Part shown: one piece after another, positions 37,015-43,900 of the stretch
Layout: every line of letters starts with the position of its first letter
How positions within the stretch are numbered: position 1 is the stretch's first letter
Position numbers and translations under genes: made by a program
Assembly: GCF_027925385.1 (NCBI RefSeq)
Contig: NZ_AP027142.1
Coordinates: 2,904,501 to 2,968,500, forward strand
Length of the DNA stretch: 64,000 bases
DNA from: Methylocystis iwaonis
GTDB lineage: Bacteria > Pseudomonadota > Alphaproteobacteria > Rhizobiales > Beijerinckiaceae
Reading direction: 5' to 3'
The notes under the pieces: model-generated
What the model saw: the letters and a program-made list of their open reading frames with translations, nothing else
Told to the model about the DNA's origin: nothing
Databases searched by the model: none

Positions 37015-37800
37015 ATGACCCGTCTCAAACCAAAGCGCATCGTCGATCTGTCCAAGGAAATCGTCGATAACCCGAACGACCCCTTCTTCATGCGCGTGAA
37101 GATCAAACACCACGGCCATCGCAAGGCGCGTTGGCTGGTGCGGGCGCTCGGGCTTCCCTTCCGGCTTTTCCCCAAGGATTTCGCCGGCTGGGCCGATGAC
37201 ACGATCACGCGCATGGGCGTCCATTCCACGACCCATATCGACGCGCCGTGGCATTACGGCCCGGAGCTTTCCGACGGCCGCCGCCCCGCGACGGTGGATG
37301 AAATGCCCTTGGACATGTGCTTCGGCCCCGGCGTCGTCTTCGACATGCGCCACAAGGCCGACGGCGAGGAGATCACTGTCGCCGATATGGAGCAAAACCT
37401 GCGCGACAGCGGCGCGGCGCTCGGCGACGGCGTCATCGCCCTGATCCACACTGGCCGCGACCGCCTGCAGGGAACGAAAGACTATTGGAAACGCGGAACC
37501 GGCATGAGCGCGCCGGCGACCGAATGGCTGATCGACAAAGGCGTTCTGGTGATGGGCATCGATCAATGGGGCTGGGATCTTCCGTTCCATCATCAAATCC
37601 GCGTCTCCAAAGAGAAAAACGACGAGAATCTCTTCTGGCAGGGCCATCTCGTCGGCCGTCGCAAGCCCTATTGGCAGATGGAGCAATTGCGCGGCCTCGA
37701 CCAATTGCCGAGCCATGGCTTCGACGTGGCGATCTTTCCGCTGCGTTTGAAGGGCGCCTCCGCCGCGCCGGCGCGCGTCGCCGCCTTTCTTTATGAGTGA
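37015..37800 (+). CDS. Cyclase-family metal-dependent hydrolase (kynurenine-formamidase-like)
   Basis: 261 residues with RIVDLSKEIVDNPNDP at the start and the metal motif HSTTHIDAPWHYGP (family HxGTHxDxPxH, residues about 72-85). ALIHTGRD and the LVMGIDQWGWD segment also fit PF04199 proteins. Family members hydrolyse N-formylkynurenine, isatin or other amides, and many have no known substrate. It lies between YqeB-like and ModE genes on the same strand, which is an unusual neighbour and not an obvious part of molybdenum metabolism. Confidence 0.82.
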   Translation: MTRLKPKRIVDLSKEIVDNPNDPFFMRVKIKHHGHRKARWLVRALGLPFRLFPKDFAGWADDTITRMGVHSTTHIDAPWHYGPELSDGRRPATVDEMPLDMCFGPGVVFDMRHKADGEEITVADMEQNLRDSGAALGDGVIALIHTGRDRLQGTKDYWKRGTGMSAPATEWLIDKGVLVMGIDQWGWDLPFHHQIRVSKEKNDENLFWQGHLVGRRKPYWQMEQLRGLDQLPSHGFDVAIFPLRLKGASAAPARVAAFLYE

Positions 37801-37858
37801 GGCGTCGACCGAGGATATGATAGACGTGACGTGAAACTTGTCAGCGGGCGCGAGACGG

Positions 37859-38653
37859 ATGACGACAGCCAAAAAGATAGACGCGCTTCTTGCGCTCCGC
37901 AGCGAGGGCAAATTTCTCATCGGGCGGGACCGAATCAAGGTGCTCGAGGCCGTTGCGCAGCATGGAAGCATTTCCAAGGCGGCGAAAGCGGCCGGCTTCA
38001 GCTACAAAGCGGCGTGGGACGCCGTCGCCGCCATCAACAATCTGCTGCCGAGCCCCGCCTTCGTTACGAAGGCCGGCGGCAAGAGCGGCGGCGGCGCCGA
38101 AGTGACGCCCGAGGGCCGCAAGCTGATCGAGACCTTTCACAGGCTCGAGGACAGATTGTCGAGCATCTCCTCGATGATTGCGGAAGTGGGCCTCGACGGG
38201 CAGGAGGATTTTCTGCTGTGGGGCGTCGCGGTGCGCATCTCGGCCCGCAATGTTTTCCAGGCGGAGGTCGTCTCGATCAAGAAGTGGCCCGTCGACGTCG
38301 AGGTCACTTTGCGAATCTCCGGCGAGCACACCCTCCTCGCCATCATCACCAATGAAGCGACTGAGGAGCTCGATTTGAAACCCGGCCGTAAGGTCGCCGC
38401 TCTGGTCAAATCCTCCTTTATCGAATTGAGCGCGCCGCAGGAAACGCCCAAGGAAGCCCGTAACCGCTTTGCCGGCGTGATCACGCGCCGCATCGACGCC
38501 GAGCGCAACTGCGAGCTGTTGATCGACATCGGCTCTGGAAAGACGATGACCGCTGTCCTGCCGAGACAGGACGTCGAAGCGATGGGACTCTCGGAAGGGG
38601 GCAATGTCGTCGCCCAATTCGCGCCGCAGAATGTAATTCTCGCGGCGGATTGA
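37859..38653 (+). CDS. modE: Molybdate-responsive regulator ModE with two MOP domains
   Basis: 264 residues from the ATG at 37859 (a TTG seven codons earlier is possible). A winged helix (about 10-105: RIKVLEAVAQHGSISKAAKAAGFSYKAAWDAVAAIN) is followed by two mop (TOBE) domains (about 118-182 with RISARNVFQAEVVSIKKWPVDVEVTLRI, and about 195-262 with RNRFAGVITRRI and MTAVLPRQDVEAMGLSEG). This is the full-length ModE layout that senses molybdate. No modABC is in the window, so its targets are elsewhere or upstream in this group. Confidence 0.9.
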   Translation: MTTAKKIDALLALRSEGKFLIGRDRIKVLEAVAQHGSISKAAKAAGFSYKAAWDAVAAINNLLPSPAFVTKAGGKSGGGAEVTPEGRKLIETFHRLEDRLSSISSMIAEVGLDGQEDFLLWGVAVRISARNVFQAEVVSIKKWPVDVEVTLRISGEHTLLAIITNEATEELDLKPGRKVAALVKSSFIELSAPQETPKEARNRFAGVITRRIDAERNCELLIDIGSGKTMTAVLPRQDVEAMGLSEGGNVVAQFAPQNVILAAD

Positions 38654-38656
38654 GAG

Positions 38657-38736
38657 ACCCCCTCCCCAACCCTCCCCCGCCAAAGCCCGTCGAAAGACGG
38701 GCGTCTTTCGACGCCCTATGTCGGGAGAGGGGGCAG
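38657..38736. repeat. Palindromic repeat, family F copy 2
   Basis: CCCCCTCCCCAACCCTCCC with the hairpin GCCCGTCGAAAGACGGGC, inverted relative to 7919-8008. It lies right after the modE stop and could serve as a transcript-end hairpin. Confidence 0.75.
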
Positions 38737-38762
38737 AGCGTGGCCTTCGTCCAGAACGCGGA

Positions 38763-38817
38763 TCAATCCAGAGCCACATCAGGGACCTGGATTGCTTCGC
38801 GTCGCTCTCAATGACCC
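38763..38817. repeat. Family A half copy
   Basis: CAATCCAGAGCC and CTGGATTGCTTCGCGTCGCTCTCAATGA, one arm of the family A element joined to a shortened partner. With its neighbours it makes 38654-39047 a run of three repeat families with no gene. Confidence 0.65.
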
Positions 38818-38855
38818 TGGTTTTGCTCTACGGCTCGCGTCGCGAGCACCTGGAA

Positions 38856-39024
38856 TGATACCGTTTCCGGTTGAATTGCTCGGATTGCGGCTTGTCATTC
38901 CCGACGGGCCGAAGGCCCGATCGGGAATCCAGAGCCACAAAAGCGCTGGTTTGGCTCTGGATTCCCGATCGCTCGCTGCGCGAGCGTCGGGAATGACACC
39001 GAACCAATCAAGCGGATCTCGTAT
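38856..39024. repeat. MITE-like repeat, family B copy 3 (right inverted repeat of the Mo-related segment)
   Basis: From AATGATACCGTTTCCGG to ACCAATCAAGCGGATCTCG; the complement of 34757-34924 with few differences, including its outer ends. The copies enclose about 3.9 kb. Confidence 0.88.
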
Positions 39025-39047
39025 GACTTGATGGTCGCAAGGGCTGG

Positions 39048-39524
39048 CTAATTGCCGCCGCCGGCCTGCTGATTTTCGAGTTCGCGAAGGCGCGCCCGAA
39101 TCGTTCGCCAATTGGGGACAGGGAGCGCCTCTTCTTTGCACTGGCGCGCAATCTCTTGAACGAGCGTGCTGAATCGCGGCCGCTCCGGCTCGGCGACAAA
39201 GGCCGCCAACGCCGTTTCTATGATGCGCTCGCGCTTGGGATCGAGCCCCTTTGTGCCCTTCGGGCGCCCCACGGAGCGCGCGGACGACGGAGCGATGGCG
39301 CCGCAGGTGCGAAACGACTTCATCATGCGATAGGCCGTCGCGCGGGAGACGCCCAAATCTTTCTTCAGCTCATCGACGATCGTCCGCGTCGGCGCACGAT
39401 TCACATGGGCCAGAAGGCAGCGCAGCGCGTCTTCCCGCCTGCGCTGCAACGTGAGATTTTGCCTGTCTTCTCTACTATCCATGGCGTCGTCTACATTTTG
39501 TTTATTCTTGTGATTTTCTGACAT
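39048..39524 (-). pseudogene. Truncated TniA/Mu-type transposase, N-terminal DNA-binding part
   Basis: 158 residues from the ATG at 39524 (ATG 39482 is an alternative). A helix-turn-helix LKKDLGVSRATAYRMMKSFRTCG is followed by a GRPKGTKGLDPKRERIIETALAAFV and PRFSTLVQEIARQCKEEALPVPNWRTIRARLRELE segment. That is the pattern of the N-terminal region of TniA/TnsB-like integrase transposases before the DDE catalytic domain. The chain stops right after this part (ENQQAGGGN), so the catalytic domain is missing. It lies 24 bp from a family B repeat. Could also be a free DNA-binding protein, but a transposon remnant is simpler. Confidence 0.6.
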
Positions 39525-39928
39525 TTCAACGGCGGCCGTGTGCCTGACGGAGCGATTTAGGGCTTTTCCGATATCGGCTCCAGGAGTGGCAACCGGAAGC
39601 CAGGCCATCATTTCTCTCATAAATACAAAGCTAAGGGAATGTTTGATTTTCCGCCCCTGACGGGCCGCGCGCCAGAACCGGGGGGCCAGCGTCTCACCCG
39701 CGCCCCCTGCAACAACGGGAACGGATGTCGAATATTCAAGGGGTTCTTGCCAAAAATAGAAATGTTCAAAAGTTGAACCGACGATTTTTGTGCAGTGAGA
39801 CAATTTTATACATGCTCTGCTTCAAAGTGTCGCACGCCGGACTCATCCACAGGCGCGATTTTTACATTCAGTGGACTCTCGCTGAAATGCCGGACCTTTT
39901 ACCGCCATTGCGTCGCACAAACAAAAAT
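39525..39928. other. AT-richer gap between the transposase fragment and the small membrane-protein terminator
   Basis: About 400 bases with lower GC than the surroundings and no supported gene, RNA or repeat. Short open frames here lack recognisable features. It may be the remains of the element that brought the transposase fragment. Confidence 0.4.
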
Positions 39929-39956
39929 GTCCCGACTCGATTTCTCGAGCCGGGAC
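39929..39956 (-). terminator. Intrinsic terminator of the 37-residue gene
   Basis: On the minus strand GTCCCGGCTCGA pairs with TCGAGTCGGGAC (12 bp, one G-U) across a GAAA loop and is followed by ATTTTTGTTTGT. On the plus strand no T-run follows, so it acts leftwards, 33 bp after the stop of the small gene. Confidence 0.9.
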
Positions 39957-39989
39957 AAAATCGCTGGGAGAAAGGGTTGGTTTGCGCGC

Positions 39990-40103
39990 TCAGAGATTGA
40001 GCATGCGGTTCACCGTCGGGATGAAGACGGCGAACAGGAAGATGATGAATCCGATCCAGAACGCGACCCAGCCGAGTTCATTGGCGGAGTGAAATGTTTT
40101 CAT
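39990..40103 (-). CDS. 37-residue single-span membrane protein, divergent from pmoCAB
   Basis: A short gene, read MKTFHSANELG then a hydrophobic span (about residues 12-31, WVAFWIGFIIFLFAVFIPTV) and a short NRMLNL tail. Support that it is real: a strong GGGAGG ribosome site about ten bases before the ATG, a stop followed 33 bp later by a textbook terminator, and a location facing pmoC across a 444-bp promoter region. I do not recognise a family. Positively charged C-tail residue and short polar N-terminus are compatible with a small accessory subunit of a membrane complex. A link to methane monooxygenase is inference from position. Confidence 0.7.
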   Translation of the reverse strand: MKTFHSANELGWVAFWIGFIIFLFAVFIPTVNRMLNL

Positions 40104-40547
40104 TGCTTGGCGCCTCCCTAGTTTCTAAGGCCGTTGTTCAGCCAAGCGCACATAATCGTCGGACGAAGCTTCAAATCAACAGACTTTGGTGCGGCAGAAA
40201 GTCGCGATTCACAAGTATCATCATAATATACATCAGTCTCATATTTAAATGCACACGCAAGAATCTCAGTTTAAAATACATGTATTTGATACAATTCAAT
40301 GCAATGCGCTCAATTGACGCAGTTTTGGCATCAACTGGGCAATTGACGTTGCTCATCCTGTCCATGATAGCTTTCGACCCTGTCAGGAATGCTTTCTCCA
40401 TAGCCTAAAGTGCTTAGAAAGCATTGAAAGTCTGCCTGATAGACATGAAAGGACACGCAACTTCGCGGGAATCTTTCGCCCAAAAACGGCGCGAAAGCTT
40501 CGCGTGGGTGCGCGAACCCAGTTCAAACTGAAAACTGGAGGAGAGGA
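40104..40547. other. AT-rich divergent promoter region and pmoC leader
   Basis: 444 bases separating the small gene from pmoC, with clearly lower GC (TTTAAA, AATATA, ATACATG tracts at 40225-40300). Two copies of CAATTGACG lie at 40311-40319 and 40340-40348. An inverted pair ATGCTTTCT / AGAAAGCAT (about 40390-40426) and CTTTCGC / GCGAAAG (about 40479-40501) could fold in the leader. CTGGAGGAGAGG is the pmoC ribosome site. No other gene seen. Confidence 0.6.
40343..40371 (+). promoter_or_regulatory. Candidate promoter of pmoCAB
   Basis: TTGACG, 17-base spacer, GATAGC. The -35 box is good but the -10 box is weak, so this is tentative. It would give a leader of about 170 bases. A copper- or activator-dependent promoter without this layout is equally possible. 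Confidence 0.25.
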
Positions 40548-41318
40548 ATGTCACTAACAGAAAAAGCAGGGGTAGCGGCCAAGGCGCAGACGGACTCGAT
40601 CGTGAATTACCGTCCGGCCTATCTCGCCATGGCGGCGCTGGGCACCTTTTACGTCGGCATCCGAATCTATGAGCAGTATTTCGGCTGGAAAGCCGGCCTC
40701 GATTCTTTCGCGCCGGAGTTTCAGACCTACTGGCTCAACATCATGTGGACCGAGCTGCCGCTCGAGTTCATCGCCTTCTGTGCGGTCGGCGGCTATCTTT
40801 GGAAGACCCGCGACCGCAACATCAACGCTGTCGCGCCGCGCGAAGAAATGCGTCGCCTCATCACGCTGATCGGCTGGCTGCTCGTCTACGCCTTCACGGT
40901 TTACTGGGGCGCGAGCTACTTCACCGAGCAGGACGGCACCTGGCATCAGACCGTCATTCGCGACACGGACTTCACGCCGTCTCACATCCTGGAGTTCTAC
41001 CTCAGCTACCCGATCTACATCATCGCGGGCTGGGGCGCCTTCATGTATGGCCGCACGCGCATTCCGCAGTTCGCGAACCGCATCTCGCTGGCCTTCCTGC
41101 TGTTCTTCGCCGGTCCGTTCATGATCTTCCCGAACGTCGGCCTGAATGAATGGGGCCACACCTTCTGGTTCATGGAAGAACTGTTCACGGCGCCGCTGCA
41201 TTGGGGCTTCGTGTTCTTCGGCTGGTTCGGCCTCGCCATGTTCGGCACCGTGCTGCAGATCCTCGGCCGCGTGATCGAGCTCAGCAAGGAGTACGAAAAG
41301 GACGTGCTCGCGATCTGA
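40548..41318 (+). CDS. pmoC: Particulate methane monooxygenase subunit C
   Basis: Membrane subunit of the copper enzyme that oxidises methane to methanol. 256 residues with about six helices (near 25-43, 62-84, 104-122, 148-166, 176-194, 215-240). The metal ligands of the PmoC site are Asp129 and His133 in DGTWH and His146 in FTPSH, spaced as in the M. capsulatus site (Asp156, His160, His173). FGWKAGLDSFAPEFQTYW and NEWGHTFWFMEELF are family signatures. First gene of pmoCAB, with a strong GGAGGAGAGG site. Confidence 0.97.
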   Translation: MSLTEKAGVAAKAQTDSIVNYRPAYLAMAALGTFYVGIRIYEQYFGWKAGLDSFAPEFQTYWLNIMWTELPLEFIAFCAVGGYLWKTRDRNINAVAPREEMRRLITLIGWLLVYAFTVYWGASYFTEQDGTWHQTVIRDTDFTPSHILEFYLSYPIYIIAGWGAFMYGRTRIPQFANRISLAFLLFFAGPFMIFPNVGLNEWGHTFWFMEELFTAPLHWGFVFFGWFGLAMFGTVLQILGRVIELSKEYEKDVLAI

Positions 41319-41489
41319 TCGCGAGTGTCGCTCTCGGTGGCGCGCGCATCGCTCCCAGGGCGCGCGCGAGACCGAAGAAGAAGCGGCCGCTTTCGACAAT
41401 TTCTCCCTCTGATGTCGCGAGCGGCCGCTTCCGGCCGACGCCAAGAGCGCTGCGGCCCGATCGCAGAAAAGCGCTCGGCAAAAACAAAA

Positions 41490-41507
41490 CCCGGCGGCAT
41501 CGCCGGG
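41490..41507 (+). promoter_or_regulatory. Hairpin in the pmoC-pmoA gap
   Basis: Exact 7-bp stem CCCGGCG / CGCCGGG with a GCAT loop, 25 bases before the pmoA start and followed by GAGGAACAATC rather than a T-run. The rest of the 214-bp gap also contains GCGGCCGC inverted pieces (41380-41430). More likely an mRNA-stabilising or partial attenuating structure than a full terminator. Confidence 0.6.
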
Positions 41508-41532
41508 AGGAACAATCAAGGAGAGACAAGAT

Positions 41533-42303
41533 ATGTCTATTTCGAATGAAACGGCTCCGGCGGCAGGCCGGGCCTGGGCGTCGAAGGAGGAATTCCTCGG
41601 CTGCGTCAAGCTGACCGACTGGATCCTGCTTCTCGTCCTTTTCCTGGTGCTGCTCGGCTCGTTCCACATCCACTACATGCTGCTCGCCGGCGACTGGGAT
41701 TTCTGGATCGACTTCAAGGATCGCCGTATGTGGCCGACCGTGGCGCCGATCGTCGCCATGTGCTTCGCCGCCGCCGCGCAGTCCTTCTTCTGGCAGAAGT
41801 TCCGCCTGCCCTTCGGCGCGACGGTCGCCTGCTTTGCGCTGCTCGTCGGCGAATGGATCAACCGCTACGACAACTTCTGGGGTTGGACCTTCTTCCCGAT
41901 CAATCTCGTCTTCCCGTCCGCGCTGATCCCGATGGGCTTCTGGCTCGATGTGATCCTGCTGCTCTCGGGGAGCTGGATCGTCACGGCGGTGCTCGGCGCG
42001 ATGGGCTGGGGTCTGCTGTTCTATCCGAGCAACTGGCCGGTTCTGGCGCAGTTCCACCAGGCCACCGAGGTCGACGGCGTTCTGCTGACGCTCGCGGATC
42101 TCATCGGCTTCAACTACGTCCGCACGGGCACGCCGGAATACATCCGCATGATCGAGCGCGGCACGCTGCGCACCTTCGGTAAGGACGTCGTGCCGGTCGC
42201 GGCCTTCTTCTCCGGCTTCGTCTCCATGCTCGTCTACTTCCTCTGGTGGAAGGTCGGCGGCTGGTTCTCCACGACGAAGTATCTCGAGAACGACGACATC
42301 TAA
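41533..42303 (+). CDS. pmoA: Particulate methane monooxygenase subunit A
   Basis: 256-residue membrane subunit, widely used as the methanotroph marker. Signatures: LLAGDWDFWIDFKDRRMWPTV, LLVGEWINRYDNFWGWTFFPIN, MGWGLLFYPSNWP, FNYVRTGTPEYIRMIERGTLRTFGKDVVPVAAFF. About seven helices. The GSFHIHYMLLAGDWDFWIDF and EYIRMIERGT wording differs from the usual pmoA1 of type II strains as I remember it and looks nearer the pmoA2 (pMMO2) type, which is stated only as likely. GGAGAGAC precedes the ATG. Confidence 0.97.
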   Translation: MSISNETAPAAGRAWASKEEFLGCVKLTDWILLLVLFLVLLGSFHIHYMLLAGDWDFWIDFKDRRMWPTVAPIVAMCFAAAAQSFFWQKFRLPFGATVACFALLVGEWINRYDNFWGWTFFPINLVFPSALIPMGFWLDVILLLSGSWIVTAVLGAMGWGLLFYPSNWPVLAQFHQATEVDGVLLTLADLIGFNYVRTGTPEYIRMIERGTLRTFGKDVVPVAAFFSGFVSMLVYFLWWKVGGWFSTTKYLENDDI

Positions 42304-42321
42304 TCGAAACACCGAACAACG

Positions 42322-42342
42322 GCCGGGGCGCAGAGCCCCGGC
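42322..42342 (+). promoter_or_regulatory. Hairpin in the pmoA-pmoB gap
   Basis: Exact 8-bp stem GCCGGGGC / GCCCCGGC with a GCAGA loop, 30 bases before pmoB. No T-run follows. It is the counterpart of the hairpin before pmoA, so each internal gene junction has one. Confidence 0.6.
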
Positions 42343-42372
42343 GCAGAAGACGACAAAGGGAGTCGAATACAG

Positions 42373-43659
42373 ATGAAACAATCTTTCTTCCAGAAACTGG
42401 CAAGAACGGCGTCGGGCCGCGCAGGCCGTCTGCTCGCCGTCGGCGCGGCTGCGATCGTCGCCGCCACGACCTTCGCCGCGACGCCGGCCGCGGCGCATGG
42501 CGAACGCTCGCAGCAGGCCTTCCTGCGCATGCGCACGCTCAACTGGTATGACGTGAAGTGGTCGAAGACGACGCTGAACGTCAATGAAGAGATGGAGCTC
42601 ACCGGCAAGGTCCACGTCTTCTCCGGCTGGCCGCAGGCCGTCGCGAAGCCGCAGGAAGCCTTCCTCAACGTCGGCGAACCCGGCCCGGTGTTGATCCGCA
42701 AGAGCGCCTTCGTCGGCGAAGTGCCGGTGCCGCGCACCTTCTCGCTGGATGTCGGTCAGGACTATGACTACAAAATCGTCCTGAAGGCGCGCCGTCCCGG
42801 CCGCTTCCACGTCCACGTCCAGGTCAATGTGAAGGACGGCGGTCCGATCGTCGGCCCCGGCCAGTGGATCGAGATCAAGGGCGACATGAAGGACTTCACC
42901 AATCCGGTGACGCTCCTCGACGGCTCGACGATCGACCTCGAATCCTACGGCATCAACTGGACGTACGCATACCACTTCCTGTGGATGGGCGCTGCGGCTG
43001 TGTGGATCCTCTACTGGTTCATGCAGAAGGGCATCATCGTCCGCGGTTGGCAGGTTGCGGCCGGTAAGAAGAACGAGATCATCACGACGGCGGACAAGCG
43101 CTTCGGCGGTCTGTGGCTCGCCGGCTCGATGCTCGCGCTGCTCTTCTTCTATGCGCAAGCCAACAGCCAGTTCCCGCGCACGCTGCCGATGCAGGCCGGT
43201 CTGCTCACGGGCATCTCGCCGCTCTACCTCGGACAGGACACCGTTACGGCGCATTATTCGGGCGGCTCCTACAAGGTGCCGGGCCGCGAGCTGACCGTGA
43301 ATCTCCGCATCACCAACAATGGCAAGGAGCCGCTGCGGATCGGTGAGTTCACCACGGCGGGTCTGCGCTTCCTCAACCCCGACGTGTTCACCAGCCGTCC
43401 CGACTTCCCCGACTATCTGTTGGCGGATCGCGGCCTGTCGCTCGACGACTCGACGCCGATCCAGCCCGGCGAGACCAAGAATGTGGTCGTCACCGTGCAG
43501 GACGCCCGCTTCGACGTCGAGCGTCTGTCGGATCTGGCCTACGACACGGACAGCCAGTTCGGCGGCCTCCTCTTCCTCTTCAGCCCGTCGGGCGAGCGTA
43601 AGCAGGTGGAGATCGGCGGTCCGGTGATCCCGAAATTCCAGCTTGGCGCTGCGCTCTAA
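42373..43659 (+). CDS. pmoB: Particulate methane monooxygenase subunit B
   Basis: 428 residues: signal peptide (residues 1-41, ending PAAA), an N-terminal cupredoxin domain, two membrane helices (about 200-218 and 246-263) and a C-terminal cupredoxin domain. The copper ligands are the new N-terminal His42 of HGERSQQAF and His146/His148 of FHVHVQ, spaced exactly as His33, His137 and His139 of M. capsulatus. Complete subunit that closes the operon; a strong terminator follows 55 bp after the stop. Confidence 0.97.
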   Translation: MKQSFFQKLARTASGRAGRLLAVGAAAIVAATTFAATPAAAHGERSQQAFLRMRTLNWYDVKWSKTTLNVNEEMELTGKVHVFSGWPQAVAKPQEAFLNVGEPGPVLIRKSAFVGEVPVPRTFSLDVGQDYDYKIVLKARRPGRFHVHVQVNVKDGGPIVGPGQWIEIKGDMKDFTNPVTLLDGSTIDLESYGINWTYAYHFLWMGAAAVWILYWFMQKGIIVRGWQVAAGKKNEIITTADKRFGGLWLAGSMLALLFFYAQANSQFPRTLPMQAGLLTGISPLYLGQDTVTAHYSGGSYKVPGRELTVNLRITNNGKEPLRIGEFTTAGLRFLNPDVFTSRPDFPDYLLADRGLSLDDSTPIQPGETKNVVVTVQDARFDVERLSDLAYDTDSQFGGLLFLFSPSGERKQVEIGGPVIPKFQLGAAL

Positions 43660-43714
43660 GCTGAACAGCTCTTCACGCGGCTACTCTTCCTCTTCTCCGC
43701 GTGTTGGTGCGACT

Positions 43715-43750
43715 TGCCCGCCGGGTCTTCCTGGCGGGCATTTTTATTTT
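43715..43750 (+). terminator. Intrinsic terminator of pmoCAB
   Basis: TGCCCGCC / GGCGGGCA stem, ten-base loop, then TTTTTATTTT on the plus strand. Confidence 0.93.
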
Positions 43751-43900
43751 CACGGCCTACGGCGGCGCGTCGAACGTCGTCCGCGGCAAGGGTCTCGCCC
43801 GAGAGACGCATTTCTGTTAAGCTTCTGTTGGTTTCCGACTGCCGTATCTGTTCAGAGTCCGACTTCTTTGATTCAGCAATCGCGAGAAAGGACTTTTGCC

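Noticed and set aside
40314..40342. First TTGACG considered as the pmo -35 box
   Set aside because: The bases 17 positions downstream (GGGCAA) do not resemble a -10 box; the second copy is slightly better.
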